46,646 bases of DNA from JANRKH01 sp964351245. GTDB taxonomy: Bacteria; Pseudomonadota; Alphaproteobacteria; Rickettsiales; Rickettsiaceae. Of this stretch, positions 8,479-17,671 are shown in pieces (the stretch's first letter is position 1; each line of letters starts with the position of its first letter). The stretch lies in assembly GCA_964351245.1 (NCBI GenBank), contig CAYGNF010000004.1, positions 1 through 46,646 of the forward strand. Direction: 5' to 3'. The notes under the pieces were generated by a model that made no database searches, had not been told where the DNA came from, and saw only the letters and a program-made list of their open reading frames with translations. The position numbers and the translations under genes were made by a program.

Positions 8479-8752
8479 CTATATATTTTTTTCTAAAATG
8501 GATATTATTGCATATTCTCTATCTTGGTTTTCTGTGAATCTTATAACATCGTCTTTTGATAGTGAGCGGAGTTGATACATAAACTGATCTATAGAGATTA
8601 GTGGGCATAATAACAACACGATCTTCTTCTATTAGTAGCACTTCTCCTATTTCCGTCTTTTGGATTTGCGTTTTATTTGCTATACTATATGCGTTAGAGT
8701 TGATAAAAACATTCAATTTTGGTGGAGCAATAAGAGATTTTGTAAGCCTCAT
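8479..8752 (-). pseudogene. Small hypothetical gene with an apparent frameshift
   Basis: On the minus strand an ATG at 8752, preceded by AAAGAG at good spacing, opens a frame that reads about 45 plausible residues (start MRLTKSLIAPP, later EIGEVLLIEEDR). Around 8605-8630 the protein-like character jumps to the next frame. That frame continues as VLLCPLISIDQFMYQLR, then SKDDVIRFTENQD, ending ILEKNI and a TAG at 8479-8481. Joined by a single-base shift, the two halves make a coherent protein of about 91 residues. Read straight, the first frame is a 77-residue product ending at 8519 with a basic tail unlike the rest. I do not recognise the family. A recent mutation, an assembly error or programmed shifting are all possible. 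It occupies most of the 340-base gap between apaG and the kinase. Confidence 0.45.
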
Positions 8753-8773
8753 AATAAACTCTTTGGTATTTCC

Positions 8774-10249
8774 ATGTTACAAAATAAACATATCATCAGA
8801 GCATCTTTTATAGCACTTTTTCTTGCTATACTAAGCTCAATAATGTTTTATAGATATTTTACGCTTAAGAATATAGTCCTGGAGACAACCATCAAAGACA
8901 ATTATAAAATATATTCTAGTTTTATTCATGATGTCTGCGCTAAGTCATCTAATTTGAATTTACTAACAAAATCAGATGAAATAGCCACCTTACTGAATAA
9001 TGAGAATTTTAAAGATTTTGCACAAATGTCTTTGAATCTTTTTGCTGAGCAAAGCAAGATAAAAATCTCCATTCTTACTCCAAATCATTTTGCTGTTATA
9101 TCTTCTACTGATCAATCTATTGGTCACCATCCCGCCAGCTTTATCAACAGTATAATAGAATATTGGGGAGATTATTTTTTGGGTGTATTAAGTAAACAAG
9201 AAATCACTCATCTTGTGCAATCTGGCAAAGCTACTCATAATATAATACTCAAAAAAATAGATTCTATGCCTGATAAAATAGCATTTATAGAATCATATTA
9301 CCCTATATTAAATTACGATCAAAATTCATCACAAAGCGTTGGAATGCTCTATGTAGTTAGCAATATATCTGATGAATGGCATAAGATTAGATTTTTTGAA
9401 AAACGAGTATCTATCTTTTTGCTAGCGGTATTTGCAGCATTTTTTGGAGTGATTATTTTTAACACTCATCATGCCCAAAGAATTATAGATAAACAAGTAG
9501 AAACTCATAAATTCTTAGAAGAAGCGAGGATCAAAGCAGAGCTTGAAAGTTCTGCAAAAACACAATTTTTAGCAAATATTAGTCATGAATTGAGAACTCC
9601 TTTGCATGCCATTATAGGATTCTCAGAGGTAATCATAAGGGAATCTTACGGCAAGTTACAACCCACACAATATCTTGAATATGTTAATGACATTAATAAT
9701 TCGGGTAAACATCTTTTAAGTGTAATTAATGATATTTTGGATTTTTCCAGCGCCTCAGCCGATAGACTGAAGGTTGATATCATTGACGTAGATTTAATAA
9801 AACTTGCATCATCTAGCCTCAGATTTGTTAAACCACGAGCCGATCTTGCTAAAATCAAGCTAATAGAAAGATTTCCCAACCAGCATATTGTGATTAAAGC
9901 AGATCCCAAGAGATTGAAGCAGGCCCTGTTAAATCTTCTATCAAATGCAGTCAAATTTACTTCAAGTAATGGCCAAGTTATTCTAGAAATTGTGCATAGA
10001 CCCCATGATCATACTATTAAGATTAATGTGGTTGATACAGGCATAGGCATGGAAGAAAAAGATATACCGAAGGCGCTTTCAACTTTTGTGCAAGTGGATA
10101 ATAAATTCAATAGAAAATTTGAAGGTACCGGACTTGGTTTGCCATTAACTAAAAAGCTTGTGGAATTAATGGAGGGTAAGTTTGAAATCCGCAGTAAGCC
10201 AGATATCGGTACAACAGTGACATTAACTTTTAAGGAGGAAAAAATCTAA
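8774..10249 (+). CDS. Membrane sensor histidine kinase (PleC/DivJ-like)
   Basis: A 491-residue two-component sensor. Transmembrane helix 1 is at residues 7-25, a periplasmic sensing region of about 190 residues follows, and helix 2 is near 215-235 (FLLAVFAAFFGVIIF). The HisKA domain contains FLANISHELRTPLHAIIGFSE with phospho-acceptor His271, the form typical of alphaproteobacterial PleC/DivJ cell-cycle kinases. The HATPase domain has NLLSNAVKFT, DTGIGM and GTGLGLPL. The open frame extends to a TTG at 8660, but that stretch is not kinase-like and overlaps the minus-strand small gene, so ATG8774 is preferred. No response regulator is adjacent; PleD/DivK-type partners would be elsewhere. terC starts one base after its stop. 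Confidence 0.88.
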   Translation: MLQNKHIIRASFIALFLAILSSIMFYRYFTLKNIVLETTIKDNYKIYSSFIHDVCAKSSNLNLLTKSDEIATLLNNENFKDFAQMSLNLFAEQSKIKISILTPNHFAVISSTDQSIGHHPASFINSIIEYWGDYFLGVLSKQEITHLVQSGKATHNIILKKIDSMPDKIAFIESYYPILNYDQNSSQSVGMLYVVSNISDEWHKIRFFEKRVSIFLLAVFAAFFGVIIFNTHHAQRIIDKQVETHKFLEEARIKAELESSAKTQFLANISHELRTPLHAIIGFSEVIIRESYGKLQPTQYLEYVNDINNSGKHLLSVINDILDFSSASADRLKVDIIDVDLIKLASSSLRFVKPRADLAKIKLIERFPNQHIVIKADPKRLKQALLNLLSNAVKFTSSNGQVILEIVHRPHDHTIKINVVDTGIGMEEKDIPKALSTFVQVDNKFNRKFEGTGLGLPLTKKLVELMEGKFEIRSKPDIGTTVTLTFKEEKI

Positions 10250-10250
10250 T

Positions 10251-11183
10251 ATGATAGAATGGATAGTATTAGCATTGGTATCAATAGCTAGCTTTATTTT
10301 TGAGATACGCAATCAAGATCCTGATAAAAAACTACTCGGTATTAAAATCATTACCTTTTATAATATCGGTAATATCATTATCGTTATGTTATTTGGATTA
10401 TATATATACTATTTTTATGGTACGGATAGATCATCTGAATTTTTTAGTGGCTTTGTTATAGAAAAAATGCTTTCGGTCGATAACATAGTAGTTATAAAGA
10501 TGATTTTTTCTAATTTTTCTATACCTCAGCAATATTATAGCTTTTTACTTCTTTGTTCAATTCTTGGCATAATTTTCCTCAGAATTATATTAATTTATTT
10601 TGGGCTAAGTGTAATTGCCCAATTTGAATGGATGATGTATGTGCTAGGTATAATTCTTATACTGACTGGAATTAAAATGTGGACATCTAGCATGAAAGTT
10701 GCAGATAAAAAAGGCAAGAGTAGTATGTTATTATTTTTGGAAAAATATTTACCAATAGAGCCAAATCTTACAGGAGGTCAGTTGCTATCGTATAAAAAAC
10801 TTCATGATGGCAGGCAAAAGATTTATGTATCGCGATTGCTTGTTTGCTTTATTGCATTGATGTTTTTTGACCTTGTCTTTGCAATAGATAGTGTAGCAGG
10901 TATATTATCAATTTCTCAGGACCTATACGTGATATATACTAGCAATATATTATCAATTTTAGGGCTCAGATATCTCTATTACATAGTTTCTGATATAGTG
11001 CATAAATACGAATATATACATTATTCTATGTCTGCTATACTCATATATATAGGAATAAAACCATTCTTGCATAATATTTTAGGCATACACCTTCCTGCTT
11101 TTGTTTCTTTGATTATAGTATCTGTTATTCTATTAATGGGGATAATATACTCCAAGGCTCAGCAAAACAATGCGCAAGGGTAG
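10251..11183 (+). CDS. TerC-family integral membrane protein
   Basis: A 310-residue polytopic membrane protein of the TerC/Alx family, proposed exporters of metal ions such as Mn2+ and historically tied to tellurite resistance. About eight hydrophobic helices are visible. The two family-defining acidic motifs are present: EKMLSVDNIVV near residue 78 and DLVFAIDSVAGILS near 210. A Shine-Dalgarno AAGGAGG lies at 10232-10238, inside the end of the kinase gene. The 1-base gap to that gene implies co-transcription. The substrate is not determinable here. Confidence 0.9.
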   Translation: MIEWIVLALVSIASFIFEIRNQDPDKKLLGIKIITFYNIGNIIIVMLFGLYIYYFYGTDRSSEFFSGFVIEKMLSVDNIVVIKMIFSNFSIPQQYYSFLLLCSILGIIFLRIILIYFGLSVIAQFEWMMYVLGIILILTGIKMWTSSMKVADKKGKSSMLLFLEKYLPIEPNLTGGQLLSYKKLHDGRQKIYVSRLLVCFIALMFFDLVFAIDSVAGILSISQDLYVIYTSNILSILGLRYLYYIVSDIVHKYEYIHYSMSAILIYIGIKPFLHNILGIHLPAFVSLIIVSVILLMGIIYSKAQQNNAQG

Positions 11184-11293
11184 TATTTAATGATCAAAAC
11201 CCATCTACTGGACGCCACTCTATTTAATATAGATTTTTGGATAGCTGCCACTAAATTTATATATCAGATTTGCCTAAAAATTTGATATTACAA

Positions 11294-11311
11294 AATACTA
11301 TTGAGAGTATT
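11294..11311. terminator. Possible weak bidirectional terminator
   Basis: Inverted repeat AATACT/AGTATT (11294-11299 and 11306-11311) lies between the converging terC and mscS genes and overlaps the mscS stop. Short T-rich stretches follow on either strand. The stem is short and AT-rich, so this is tentative. Confidence 0.25.
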
Positions 11312-12119
11312 ATTCTTTTGGAATAGGGATGTTAGCTTTCAAAAATGCTTCGGTCACCCTTGTGGCGAGCTCAGTTTGAAAGTCTTTTTCTAGAGAGGCA
11401 TCTATAGTATATGCACTGACAGTAAGCCTCAGACATAAAATGTTGATCACCCATTCTTGCGCGACTATTATTTTAATTGGCTCATTTAAGTATGCATAAT
11501 TACTTGTTTGTACTATTTCTAAGATAATTTGCCTAGCAAGATTGATATCAGCATTTAAAGCAATATAAAAACTGGTGATAACGTTAATGTGGATTTGCCC
11601 CTTGGTGGCACATAAAACATAATCATGAAGAAAATTCTGATTAGGAATAGTGATAATATTGTCATCAAGATTTTGTACCTTAATTGATCTAAGGCCTATA
11701 TGTTTAATTTCTCCGTATATATTCTTGAATAATATTCTATCTCCTACCTGAAAGGGAGGATCTATAATAATGGAGATACCAGAAATTATTGATGCTACTA
11801 AATCCTTGATAGCAAGACCAGATGCTACTGTAATACTTCCTAATGCAGCTATTAAAAACTCGCGTGGAGGCTTGAATATTATATAAAAAATATAAAAGCT
11901 TCCAAATATATTTAGACAAAATGTTAGTATAGTCGCGACTTGAAAAATTAAAGTTTTTCTAGTAGGTATATGTTTGTATAGTTTGTCTGATATATTTTTG
12001 ATTATTTTCGATATAAAAAGTAGGCATAATATGCCCAATACTATAAGTATGATTTTGTCGATTTTAAAAAAATATGGCAGAATCACTAAATAGTCTATTG
12101 ATGGATCGTTAGTGGACAT
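11310..12119 (-). CDS. MscS-family mechanosensitive ion channel
   Basis: A 269-residue small-conductance mechanosensitive channel homologue of the inner membrane. Helices are near residues 16-42 and 55-80. The pore helix follows, with the glycine/alanine-rich motif AALGSITVASGLAIKDLVASIISG. The cytosolic beta domain then begins with the family hallmark PFQVGDRI, then GEIKHIGLRSIKV and NDNIITIPNQ-like sequence (actual DDNIITIPNQNF). Its length matches classical MscS. ATG12119 lies inside the end of the upstream membrane ATPase gene (11-base overlap), implying that the two are translated together and probably work together. Confidence 0.93.
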   Translation of the reverse strand: MSTNDPSIDYLVILPYFFKIDKIILIVLGILCLLFISKIIKNISDKLYKHIPTRKTLIFQVATILTFCLNIFGSFYIFYIIFKPPREFLIAALGSITVASGLAIKDLVASIISGISIIIDPPFQVGDRILFKNIYGEIKHIGLRSIKVQNLDDNIITIPNQNFLHDYVLCATKGQIHINVITSFYIALNADINLARQIILEIVQTSNYAYLNEPIKIIVAQEWVINILCLRLTVSAYTIDASLEKDFQTELATRVTEAFLKANIPIPKE

Positions 12120-14748
12120 AGTTTTTACTTTTTAAGATTCTAATAATATTCTCAGAATATTCAGGATTAAGTTGGTAGTTTTTCTCTTGATCCACCATGA
12201 GTACTCCTTTTTTCAAGCAAAAATTCAATATAGCAAATAAAGTATCTTCCGCTAATTTTGTAGTGAGTTTGATATGCTCTAGAGATAAGAATTCATGGCG
12301 CACTATAGATATACAGACTAATAAAAAATCATTACCGACATCCAATATTTTGCTTATATGTAATTCCGGAGGCAAGGCAACATGCAATTCTCTGGACCCA
12401 TTATATCTCAGGGAGCTTAACCACAATGTAGCAGCGCGCTTAGGGTTTCCTCCGGATTGCTCCCATAGTAACCTAAAAAACTTACTAGTCATATAATCAA
12501 ACGTATCTTGTAAATGCTTTTTTTCTAGATCGAAAAAAATATTATCATAAGATAATTCATACCCTGTCTCTTTGTGCCTTGTCATTATCAATAGCTCTAA
12601 ATCTTGAGGCGACCAAGTCTCTAATCTGATGCGCACATCAAAGCATTGACTGCAAGATAGCACTTTGCTCACATAATTCCAAGCGTAGTTGTTAAATGTT
12701 GTCACCCAAAAAATATTCTCAATATTAACACTAATAATATCTATTAATAATTTTACACACGAAAATTGTCCAGGAGAGGATAAAAAGAGATTATGCGCAT
12801 TATCAATACAAATTACTATTTTTTCATTTTTATGACTCCAGTATTTTATTAGAGACTCTATATTCTCACCCTCGCCGCCTAAGATAGATTTAAGTTTATC
12901 GAGCAATATATGAGTATCTAAAGTTTTTTTGTCAAAATTTATACGATGTATGGTTTTCCCAGAAAAAAATTGGCATATAGAGTCCATCAGAGTAGACTTG
13001 CCACTACCATAAGGCCCTGAAGCCATTATAGATCTAGTGGTAGTTTTGCCCTCTAGCCATTGCTGTATCATCATCCTGCAATCTATAAATTCTTTTGGCT
13101 CAATAAAAAAATTTGATTTACTATCTTTATTCTCGAATTTTTCTATATATTTGATAGGTAGAGGCCTTATAAGCTCCTCTTGAGTATTTAAAGCTGATTT
13201 TTTTGCTCTGGCAAGGAAGAGCTGCGCAGAGATTTTTTTAGAAAAATCAAATTGCTCTAGCCATATTTGTATAAAAGACATAAGCAATTTTATAATGATT
13301 AAAAGAAACACCATTCCGCATACTACTGGCGCGTAGACTCTATAAAAATGGGGTCTAAAAAAATTATACACCCTCGATGAGAATTTTTTGCTAAGGTAGG
13401 TAAAAATCTCAACTCGCCAATGATCAATAATATATATGCCATATAAAATTCCTATAAATACAAATCCTATATGATATATTCTATATATTATAGCTTCTCC
13501 AACAATAGCCTCAATAGTATGAAGCACTATCATATTTATAAATATAAATCTGTATGTATATGTTAAGTGATTAAGTAACTTAGTTTGCTTAACATAATTG
13601 CCGCTAATGTAGTTGCTAGTCTTGAATTTAGTGATCGTATAGCTCGTGATGAGCACAAAAAATCTAAAGATCAGATAGTATCTGATATAAGGAATAAACT
13701 CAGCAATTTCCCATAGAGATGTGGTCTTGAGGATTTTTTGTACCAAAAAAAGACTGATTTGTAATATGAATAATGGAATAGATTTGTAGAATATACTAGA
13801 TAAATATTGTCTAATCCAGGGGCTGTTTGATTTTTTGGAGAGTTGGAAGTAGTAATCAAAAATACTCTCGCAATAATTAGTAATATCTTTGAATGACTTG
13901 ATAAACCAAAAGAGAAATACAAATAACAGGGACATTATGAACAACTGCTCAGCAATCATCAGATATCCATTAAAACCTAAGTCTAATTGTTTTTTGAGTT
14001 CTAGAATTTTAGAATAAAAATTAGCGGACCATCTAATAGGAATTATCCTAATTTCACGCCATATATCTGCTAAAATTTCATCCGAGAATTCATAAGTTGA
14101 TTTATCGTAGATAGTAGTAAGACGTTGATATATTTTCGACCTCAGCTTACCAGAATACAAAAGGATTTTATTGTAATATAGAGCATTTTTATCAGACGAT
14201 ATATTGAAATTTCTATTAAATTGGATATAACGATTTTTCAACTCTTGATATCTAGATTCAATATTTCTGAGTTTTGAGGAATCTATCCCATCCTCTAAAT
14301 TCAATGAAGGGTAAGAGAGTAAGGTAGGTAGCTCAATCTCAATATTGGAGCCCGAGAGATTCACGAAAGACCCCTCCACAAATGCACGCCATAAAGTTAC
14401 AACATAATTATAATCCTCCTTCAGATTTGCGTAGTAATATAAGGACTTTCTTAGCGAGAAGTCTATAGAGTTTAGTTTTTCTAAAATGGCTTTATATCGA
14501 TCTAATCTCTCTGCATAATATTTGCTCCATTTTTTTTCAGATTCACTGAGAAGATGCTCTTGATCCTCAATAGATTTTATAACATCTTGGTATTGCTGCT
14601 CAATGGAGATGAGCTGACTAAACTCTTCTGAGGCATAGGCTGAATGTGTTAGCAAAACTAGCAAAACCACCAGTAAATTTACACTAGCCTGGGATAGAAG
14701 ATTATAGCAAGCTTTTGTTAAATACTTACTGTTTAAGCAATGTAGCAT
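12109..14748 (-). CDS. Large membrane protein with cytosolic AAA-type ATPase and winged helix
   Basis: An 879-residue protein I do not recognise by name. A signal peptide or anchor ends near residue 39 (HSAYA), then comes a predicted periplasmic, charged, coiled-coil-prone region (about 40-250). About six hydrophobic helices lie between 260 and 510. The C-terminal part is cytosolic: a Walker A motif GPYGSGKS with Lys584, a Walker B segment IVICIDNAH with Asp649, and WSPQDLELLI typical of the AAA_16/AAA_22 or STAND clades. A likely winged-helix region occupies about 800-879. The periplasmic coiled coil plus helices recalls the N-terminal halves of large MscK/MscM-type channels. It is the first gene of a pair with MscS, overlapping it by 11 bases. 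The domain reading is solid; a role in gating or regulating the channel is inference. Confidence 0.8.
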   Translation of the reverse strand: MLHCLNSKYLTKACYNLLSQASVNLLVVLLVLLTHSAYASEEFSQLISIEQQYQDVIKSIEDQEHLLSESEKKWSKYYAERLDRYKAILEKLNSIDFSLRKSLYYYANLKEDYNYVVTLWRAFVEGSFVNLSGSNIEIELPTLLSYPSLNLEDGIDSSKLRNIESRYQELKNRYIQFNRNFNISSDKNALYYNKILLYSGKLRSKIYQRLTTIYDKSTYEFSDEILADIWREIRIIPIRWSANFYSKILELKKQLDLGFNGYLMIAEQLFIMSLLFVFLFWFIKSFKDITNYCESIFDYYFQLSKKSNSPWIRQYLSSIFYKSIPLFILQISLFLVQKILKTTSLWEIAEFIPYIRYYLIFRFFVLITSYTITKFKTSNYISGNYVKQTKLLNHLTYTYRFIFINMIVLHTIEAIVGEAIIYRIYHIGFVFIGILYGIYIIDHWRVEIFTYLSKKFSSRVYNFFRPHFYRVYAPVVCGMVFLLIIIKLLMSFIQIWLEQFDFSKKISAQLFLARAKKSALNTQEELIRPLPIKYIEKFENKDSKSNFFIEPKEFIDCRMMIQQWLEGKTTTRSIMASGPYGSGKSTLMDSICQFFSGKTIHRINFDKKTLDTHILLDKLKSILGGEGENIESLIKYWSHKNEKIVICIDNAHNLFLSSPGQFSCVKLLIDIISVNIENIFWVTTFNNYAWNYVSKVLSCSQCFDVRIRLETWSPQDLELLIMTRHKETGYELSYDNIFFDLEKKHLQDTFDYMTSKFFRLLWEQSGGNPKRAATLWLSSLRYNGSRELHVALPPELHISKILDVGNDFLLVCISIVRHEFLSLEHIKLTTKLAEDTLFAILNFCLKKGVLMVDQEKNYQLNPEYSENIIRILKSKNYVH

Positions 14749-15013
14749 CTAATGTTATAGCCTCTCCTGATAAAATCATTACCTGACAAAAATATATATA
14801 ATATAATGGATAGTCAGGCGCCGGAGTATATTACATATTATGATGGGCTTTTTCAAGAAAGATGTGCCCAAGTCTCCCGACTTCATATAATATGGGGCCA
14901 ATTAAGATGCTTTAATGTTCCTAAAAAGTATTATCAATATTGTATTTTGATGCTCAGAAGCTCTAGGCGGGTTTTGAGGATACGCTATTTTAAATATTAA
15001 TCTGGAATTGTTA

Positions 15014-15781
15014 TTATTTGTCTCGTTCTATATATATCTTGTTACTATCTCGAAGATCTAAAGACTTTATTTTGTGACCAAATAACTTACCTTCCTTATT
15101 CAGATCAGAAAGGTATTTATATGCTTCTAAGAAGTTCTCCTGAGGCATTTTGACGTTTATATTCTCTACTAAATTCAAATCCCACCTTCTTTGGCCAAAT
15201 CTCACTGCATTGACTATTTTTGCTGCAAGTCTAGGATTGGTATTTAGATTCTCTATCAGTTTGCTAGCATATATATTTGCATCTTGGCCTACAACATGTA
15301 TTAGGCTTGGATATTTAGTTGATGATATATTGTTTAACACTGCCCCATCTTGATCTACTACAAATAATTCTTTATTTACTTGCCATATAGCACAAGGCTC
15401 TCTTTCTTTTATATGTAATATTATAGTACTTGGCATCTTGCGCTCTATGACCGCTGTTTTGATCCAAGGGTTTTGCTCTAAGGATTGCTGAACTTTTTTA
15501 AGGTTGATAGAAAAAATTGGGGTACCCCTATCTGCATTTAAAGTAGAGAGTATTTCTTGGCTTTGTACATTATTTTGACCAGTAATAATTACATTTTCTA
15601 ATTCGAAGCCGTAATCTTGCAAAGCTTCTGATAATTTAGGTGTAAGTAAATCAGTGATGAGGTCAAATTTTTTAGTAATGACGAGCAGAATAAATCCTAG
15701 CACAAAAAAAATCTTAGCCCCAAATATAAATCTACTATAATAAATCTGGAGATTACGTTTATGCTTAATACTATGCAGCAC
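15014..15781 (-). CDS. ftsQ: Cell division protein FtsQ
   Basis: A 255-residue bitopic inner-membrane protein of the divisome. A short basic cytosolic tail precedes one transmembrane helix (about residues 22-40). The POTRA domain follows (VIITGQNNVQSQEILSTL, then NPWIKTAVIERKMPSTIILHIKEREPCAIW), then the FtsQ beta domain with DQDGAVLNN. It recruits FtsB/FtsL and later septal peptidoglycan factors. The start is GTG15781, with GGCGGA spaced upstream. It is the last gene of the dcw block here. ftsA, its usual downstream partner, is absent, and the next minus-strand gene starts at 14748. Confidence 0.9.
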   Translation of the reverse strand: MLHSIKHKRNLQIYYSRFIFGAKIFFVLGFILLVITKKFDLITDLLTPKLSEALQDYGFELENVIITGQNNVQSQEILSTLNADRGTPIFSINLKKVQQSLEQNPWIKTAVIERKMPSTIILHIKEREPCAIWQVNKELFVVDQDGAVLNNISSTKYPSLIHVVGQDANIYASKLIENLNTNPRLAAKIVNAVRFGQRRWDLNLVENINVKMPQENFLEAYKYLSDLNKEGKLFGHKIKSLDLRDSNKIYIERDK

Positions 15782-15822
15782 TGGTTTTCCGCCTGTGTTT
15801 ATTTATAAAAACAAGAATGTTA

Positions 15823-16782
15823 TTATTCATAACGCGCCTCTTTTATATGCATTTGCACTAATTCATTAAAACTGATCCCACAAAAAGCTGCAATCTCTGG
15901 GCATATTGAAAGCGGAGTCATCCCAGGATGAGTATTAATCTCAAGAGCGTATATTTCTCCATCTTGTTCTGAATAAATTAATTCGACCCTAGTCATACCT
16001 CTACATCCAAATATACTATAGATTTGCTCTGAGAGTTCTATAGCTCTTCTATAAATATTTTTGGGTATGTTACAAGGAAGTATATGCCTTGTAAAGCCCT
16101 CAGTATATTTTGCTTCATAATCATAAAATCTTTTATTAATGAGCTCAATTTCAAGTATATCTATAGCCTTTCCATTGAGCACTGCTACTTGCAGCTCTCT
16201 TCCTTTTATGTATTGTTCTATTATAACGCGATTTCCAAATTGGAATATATAATCACCAAAATTAAAATTATCGCCTTCAAATATCAGATCTACTCCAATG
16301 CTAGATCCTTCTGCGACTGGTTTTATTACATATGGCCTTGGCAGAGGGTCCGAAGTTAAATTATCGCTTTCTGAGACTATCAAATCTTTGGGAACAAGTA
16401 TATTATGAGCCCTCATGAGATCCTTGGACTTGATCTTATCAAAGGCTAAAGCTGATGCAAGAACCCCCGAATGAGTATATGGTATTCTTAGAATATTTAA
16501 TAATGCCGGAACGCATCCGTCTTCTCCATATGTGCCATGTAAACAGTTAAAGACAATATCGGGATTTATACTTTGTATCACTGAAGATAAATCTGCCCCC
16601 ATATCAATTTCTGTTAATTTATAACCAAGTTCGATTAACGCCTTACTTACTCCCCGTGCAGAAATCAAGGATACTTCTCTTTCTGCAGACATTCCTCCTA
16701 CAAGTATTGCCACATGAGTATGGCCTTTATCTGATAAGATTCTAACATCTGATCTTGCTCTATATTGAGTTTTTTTATTCAC
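15823..16782 (-). CDS. ddl: D-alanine-D-alanine ligase
   Basis: Ddl joins two D-alanines with ATP for the peptidoglycan stem peptide. The 319-residue protein has the ATP-grasp layout: N-terminal GGMSAEREVSLIS, the central strand YVIKPVAEGSSIGV, the omega-loop region around YDYEAKY, and the metal-binding end ALEINTHPGMTPLS. The last motif has His where many family members have N-T-x-P-G; the catalytic NT-PG frame is preserved. The GTG start at 16782 has AGG 8 bases upstream and overlaps murB by 8 bases. Position between murB and ftsQ is the standard dcw order. Confidence 0.94.
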   Translation of the reverse strand: MNKKTQYRARSDVRILSDKGHTHVAILVGGMSAEREVSLISARGVSKALIELGYKLTEIDMGADLSSVIQSINPDIVFNCLHGTYGEDGCVPALLNILRIPYTHSGVLASALAFDKIKSKDLMRAHNILVPKDLIVSESDNLTSDPLPRPYVIKPVAEGSSIGVDLIFEGDNFNFGDYIFQFGNRVIIEQYIKGRELQVAVLNGKAIDILEIELINKRFYDYEAKYTEGFTRHILPCNIPKNIYRRAIELSEQIYSIFGCRGMTRVELIYSEQDGEIYALEINTHPGMTPLSICPEIAAFCGISFNELVQMHIKEARYE

Positions 16783-17671
16783 TATGTTTACCTACTATTT
16801 TAATTTCCCAGTTTAAATTTATATCCCGGGTTTCCTTCACTTTTTTTCTTGCCATCTCTCCTAAATCTTCTAGATCTTTAGAGGTTGCATTGCCAGTATT
16901 AATCAAAAAATTACAATGTAGCTTAGAAAATTGCGCGCCTCCTATAGCAAAACCACGCAAACCTACTTCTTCAATCAATTTCCACGCTGAGTAAGTAGCA
17001 GGATTTGCAAAAGTACTTCCGCTGGTTTTTTCTGTAATAGGTTGAGACTCTGCCCTGAGTTTTATTATTTTATCCATTTTGGCTTTAATTATTTCTCTGG
17101 TGCTTCTTTGGCCCCCGAGCCTTGCCTCAAGAAAAATAAGATCTTCTTGCAAATTGCATTTTCTATATCCAAACAAATTATCATCTATCATGAATTCGCA
17201 AATTTCTCCACTTGGCTTTACTGCTTTGATAGTTTTTACTATATATTTAAACTCGGATCCATAGCTGCCTGCATTCATCCTAATTCCCCCTCCAATTGTT
17301 CCAGGTATGCCGATTAAAAACTCAAAATTCGCAATATTGTTTTGTATGGCAAATTGTGCAACGCTTGAGTTCAATGCTCCCGCGCCTACAATAATATCAT
17401 TATCTTGAAGGCGAATATTAGCAAAGTTTCTGCCTAATTTTATAACAACGCCCTCAATGCCACCATCTCTTATTATAGTATTTGAGCAATTGCCTATGAT
17501 TAATATAGGAATTTCTCTATCAATATTTTGGAGAAACGAGATAAGATCTGCAGTATCAAGAGGCTTAAAAAACACCTGAGCATTGCCACCAGTTTTAAAC
17601 CAGGTCAGATGACTGAGATTGTAGTTTAGCCTATATTCTCCTCGTATTTTTGGTAAAACTTCAGCTCTCAT
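16775..17671 (-). CDS. murB: UDP-N-acetylenolpyruvoylglucosamine reductase
   Basis: MurB is the FAD/NADPH enzyme that makes UDP-MurNAc. The 298-residue protein has the FAD-binding motifs NLSHLTWFKTGGNA and ILIIGNCSNTIIRD, then FEFLIGIPGTIGGGIRMNAGSYG. The catalytic serine segment is EKTSGSTFANP. Length fits the shorter type II-like MurB of alphaproteobacteria and Gram-positives. It overlaps murC by 11 bases upstream and ddl by 8 bases downstream, so the block is read as one message. Confidence 0.95.
   Translation of the reverse strand: MRAEVLPKIRGEYRLNYNLSHLTWFKTGGNAQVFFKPLDTADLISFLQNIDREIPILIIGNCSNTIIRDGGIEGVVIKLGRNFANIRLQDNDIIVGAGALNSSVAQFAIQNNIANFEFLIGIPGTIGGGIRMNAGSYGSEFKYIVKTIKAVKPSGEICEFMIDDNLFGYRKCNLQEDLIFLEARLGGQRSTREIIKAKMDKIIKLRAESQPITEKTSGSTFANPATYSAWKLIEEVGLRGFAIGGAQFSKLHCNFLINTGNATSKDLEDLGEMARKKVKETRDINLNWEIKIVGKHSE

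Noticed and set aside
8660..8773. N-terminal extension of the histidine kinase to a TTG
   Set aside because: The extra 38 residues are Trp/Cys/Lys-rich and unlike a kinase N-terminus. ATG8774 opens directly into the first membrane helix.
8601..8813. Plus-strand frame in front of the histidine kinase
   Set aside because: It runs antisense to the small minus-strand gene and into the kinase start region, and the residues are not protein-like.
14806..15000. Plus-strand frame of 64 codons in the gap between the ATPase gene and ftsQ
   Set aside because: No ribosome-binding site, composition rich in Cys, Arg and Tyr without any pattern, and it overlaps the likely promoter region of the minus-strand ATPase gene. 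The gap is best left as unassigned.
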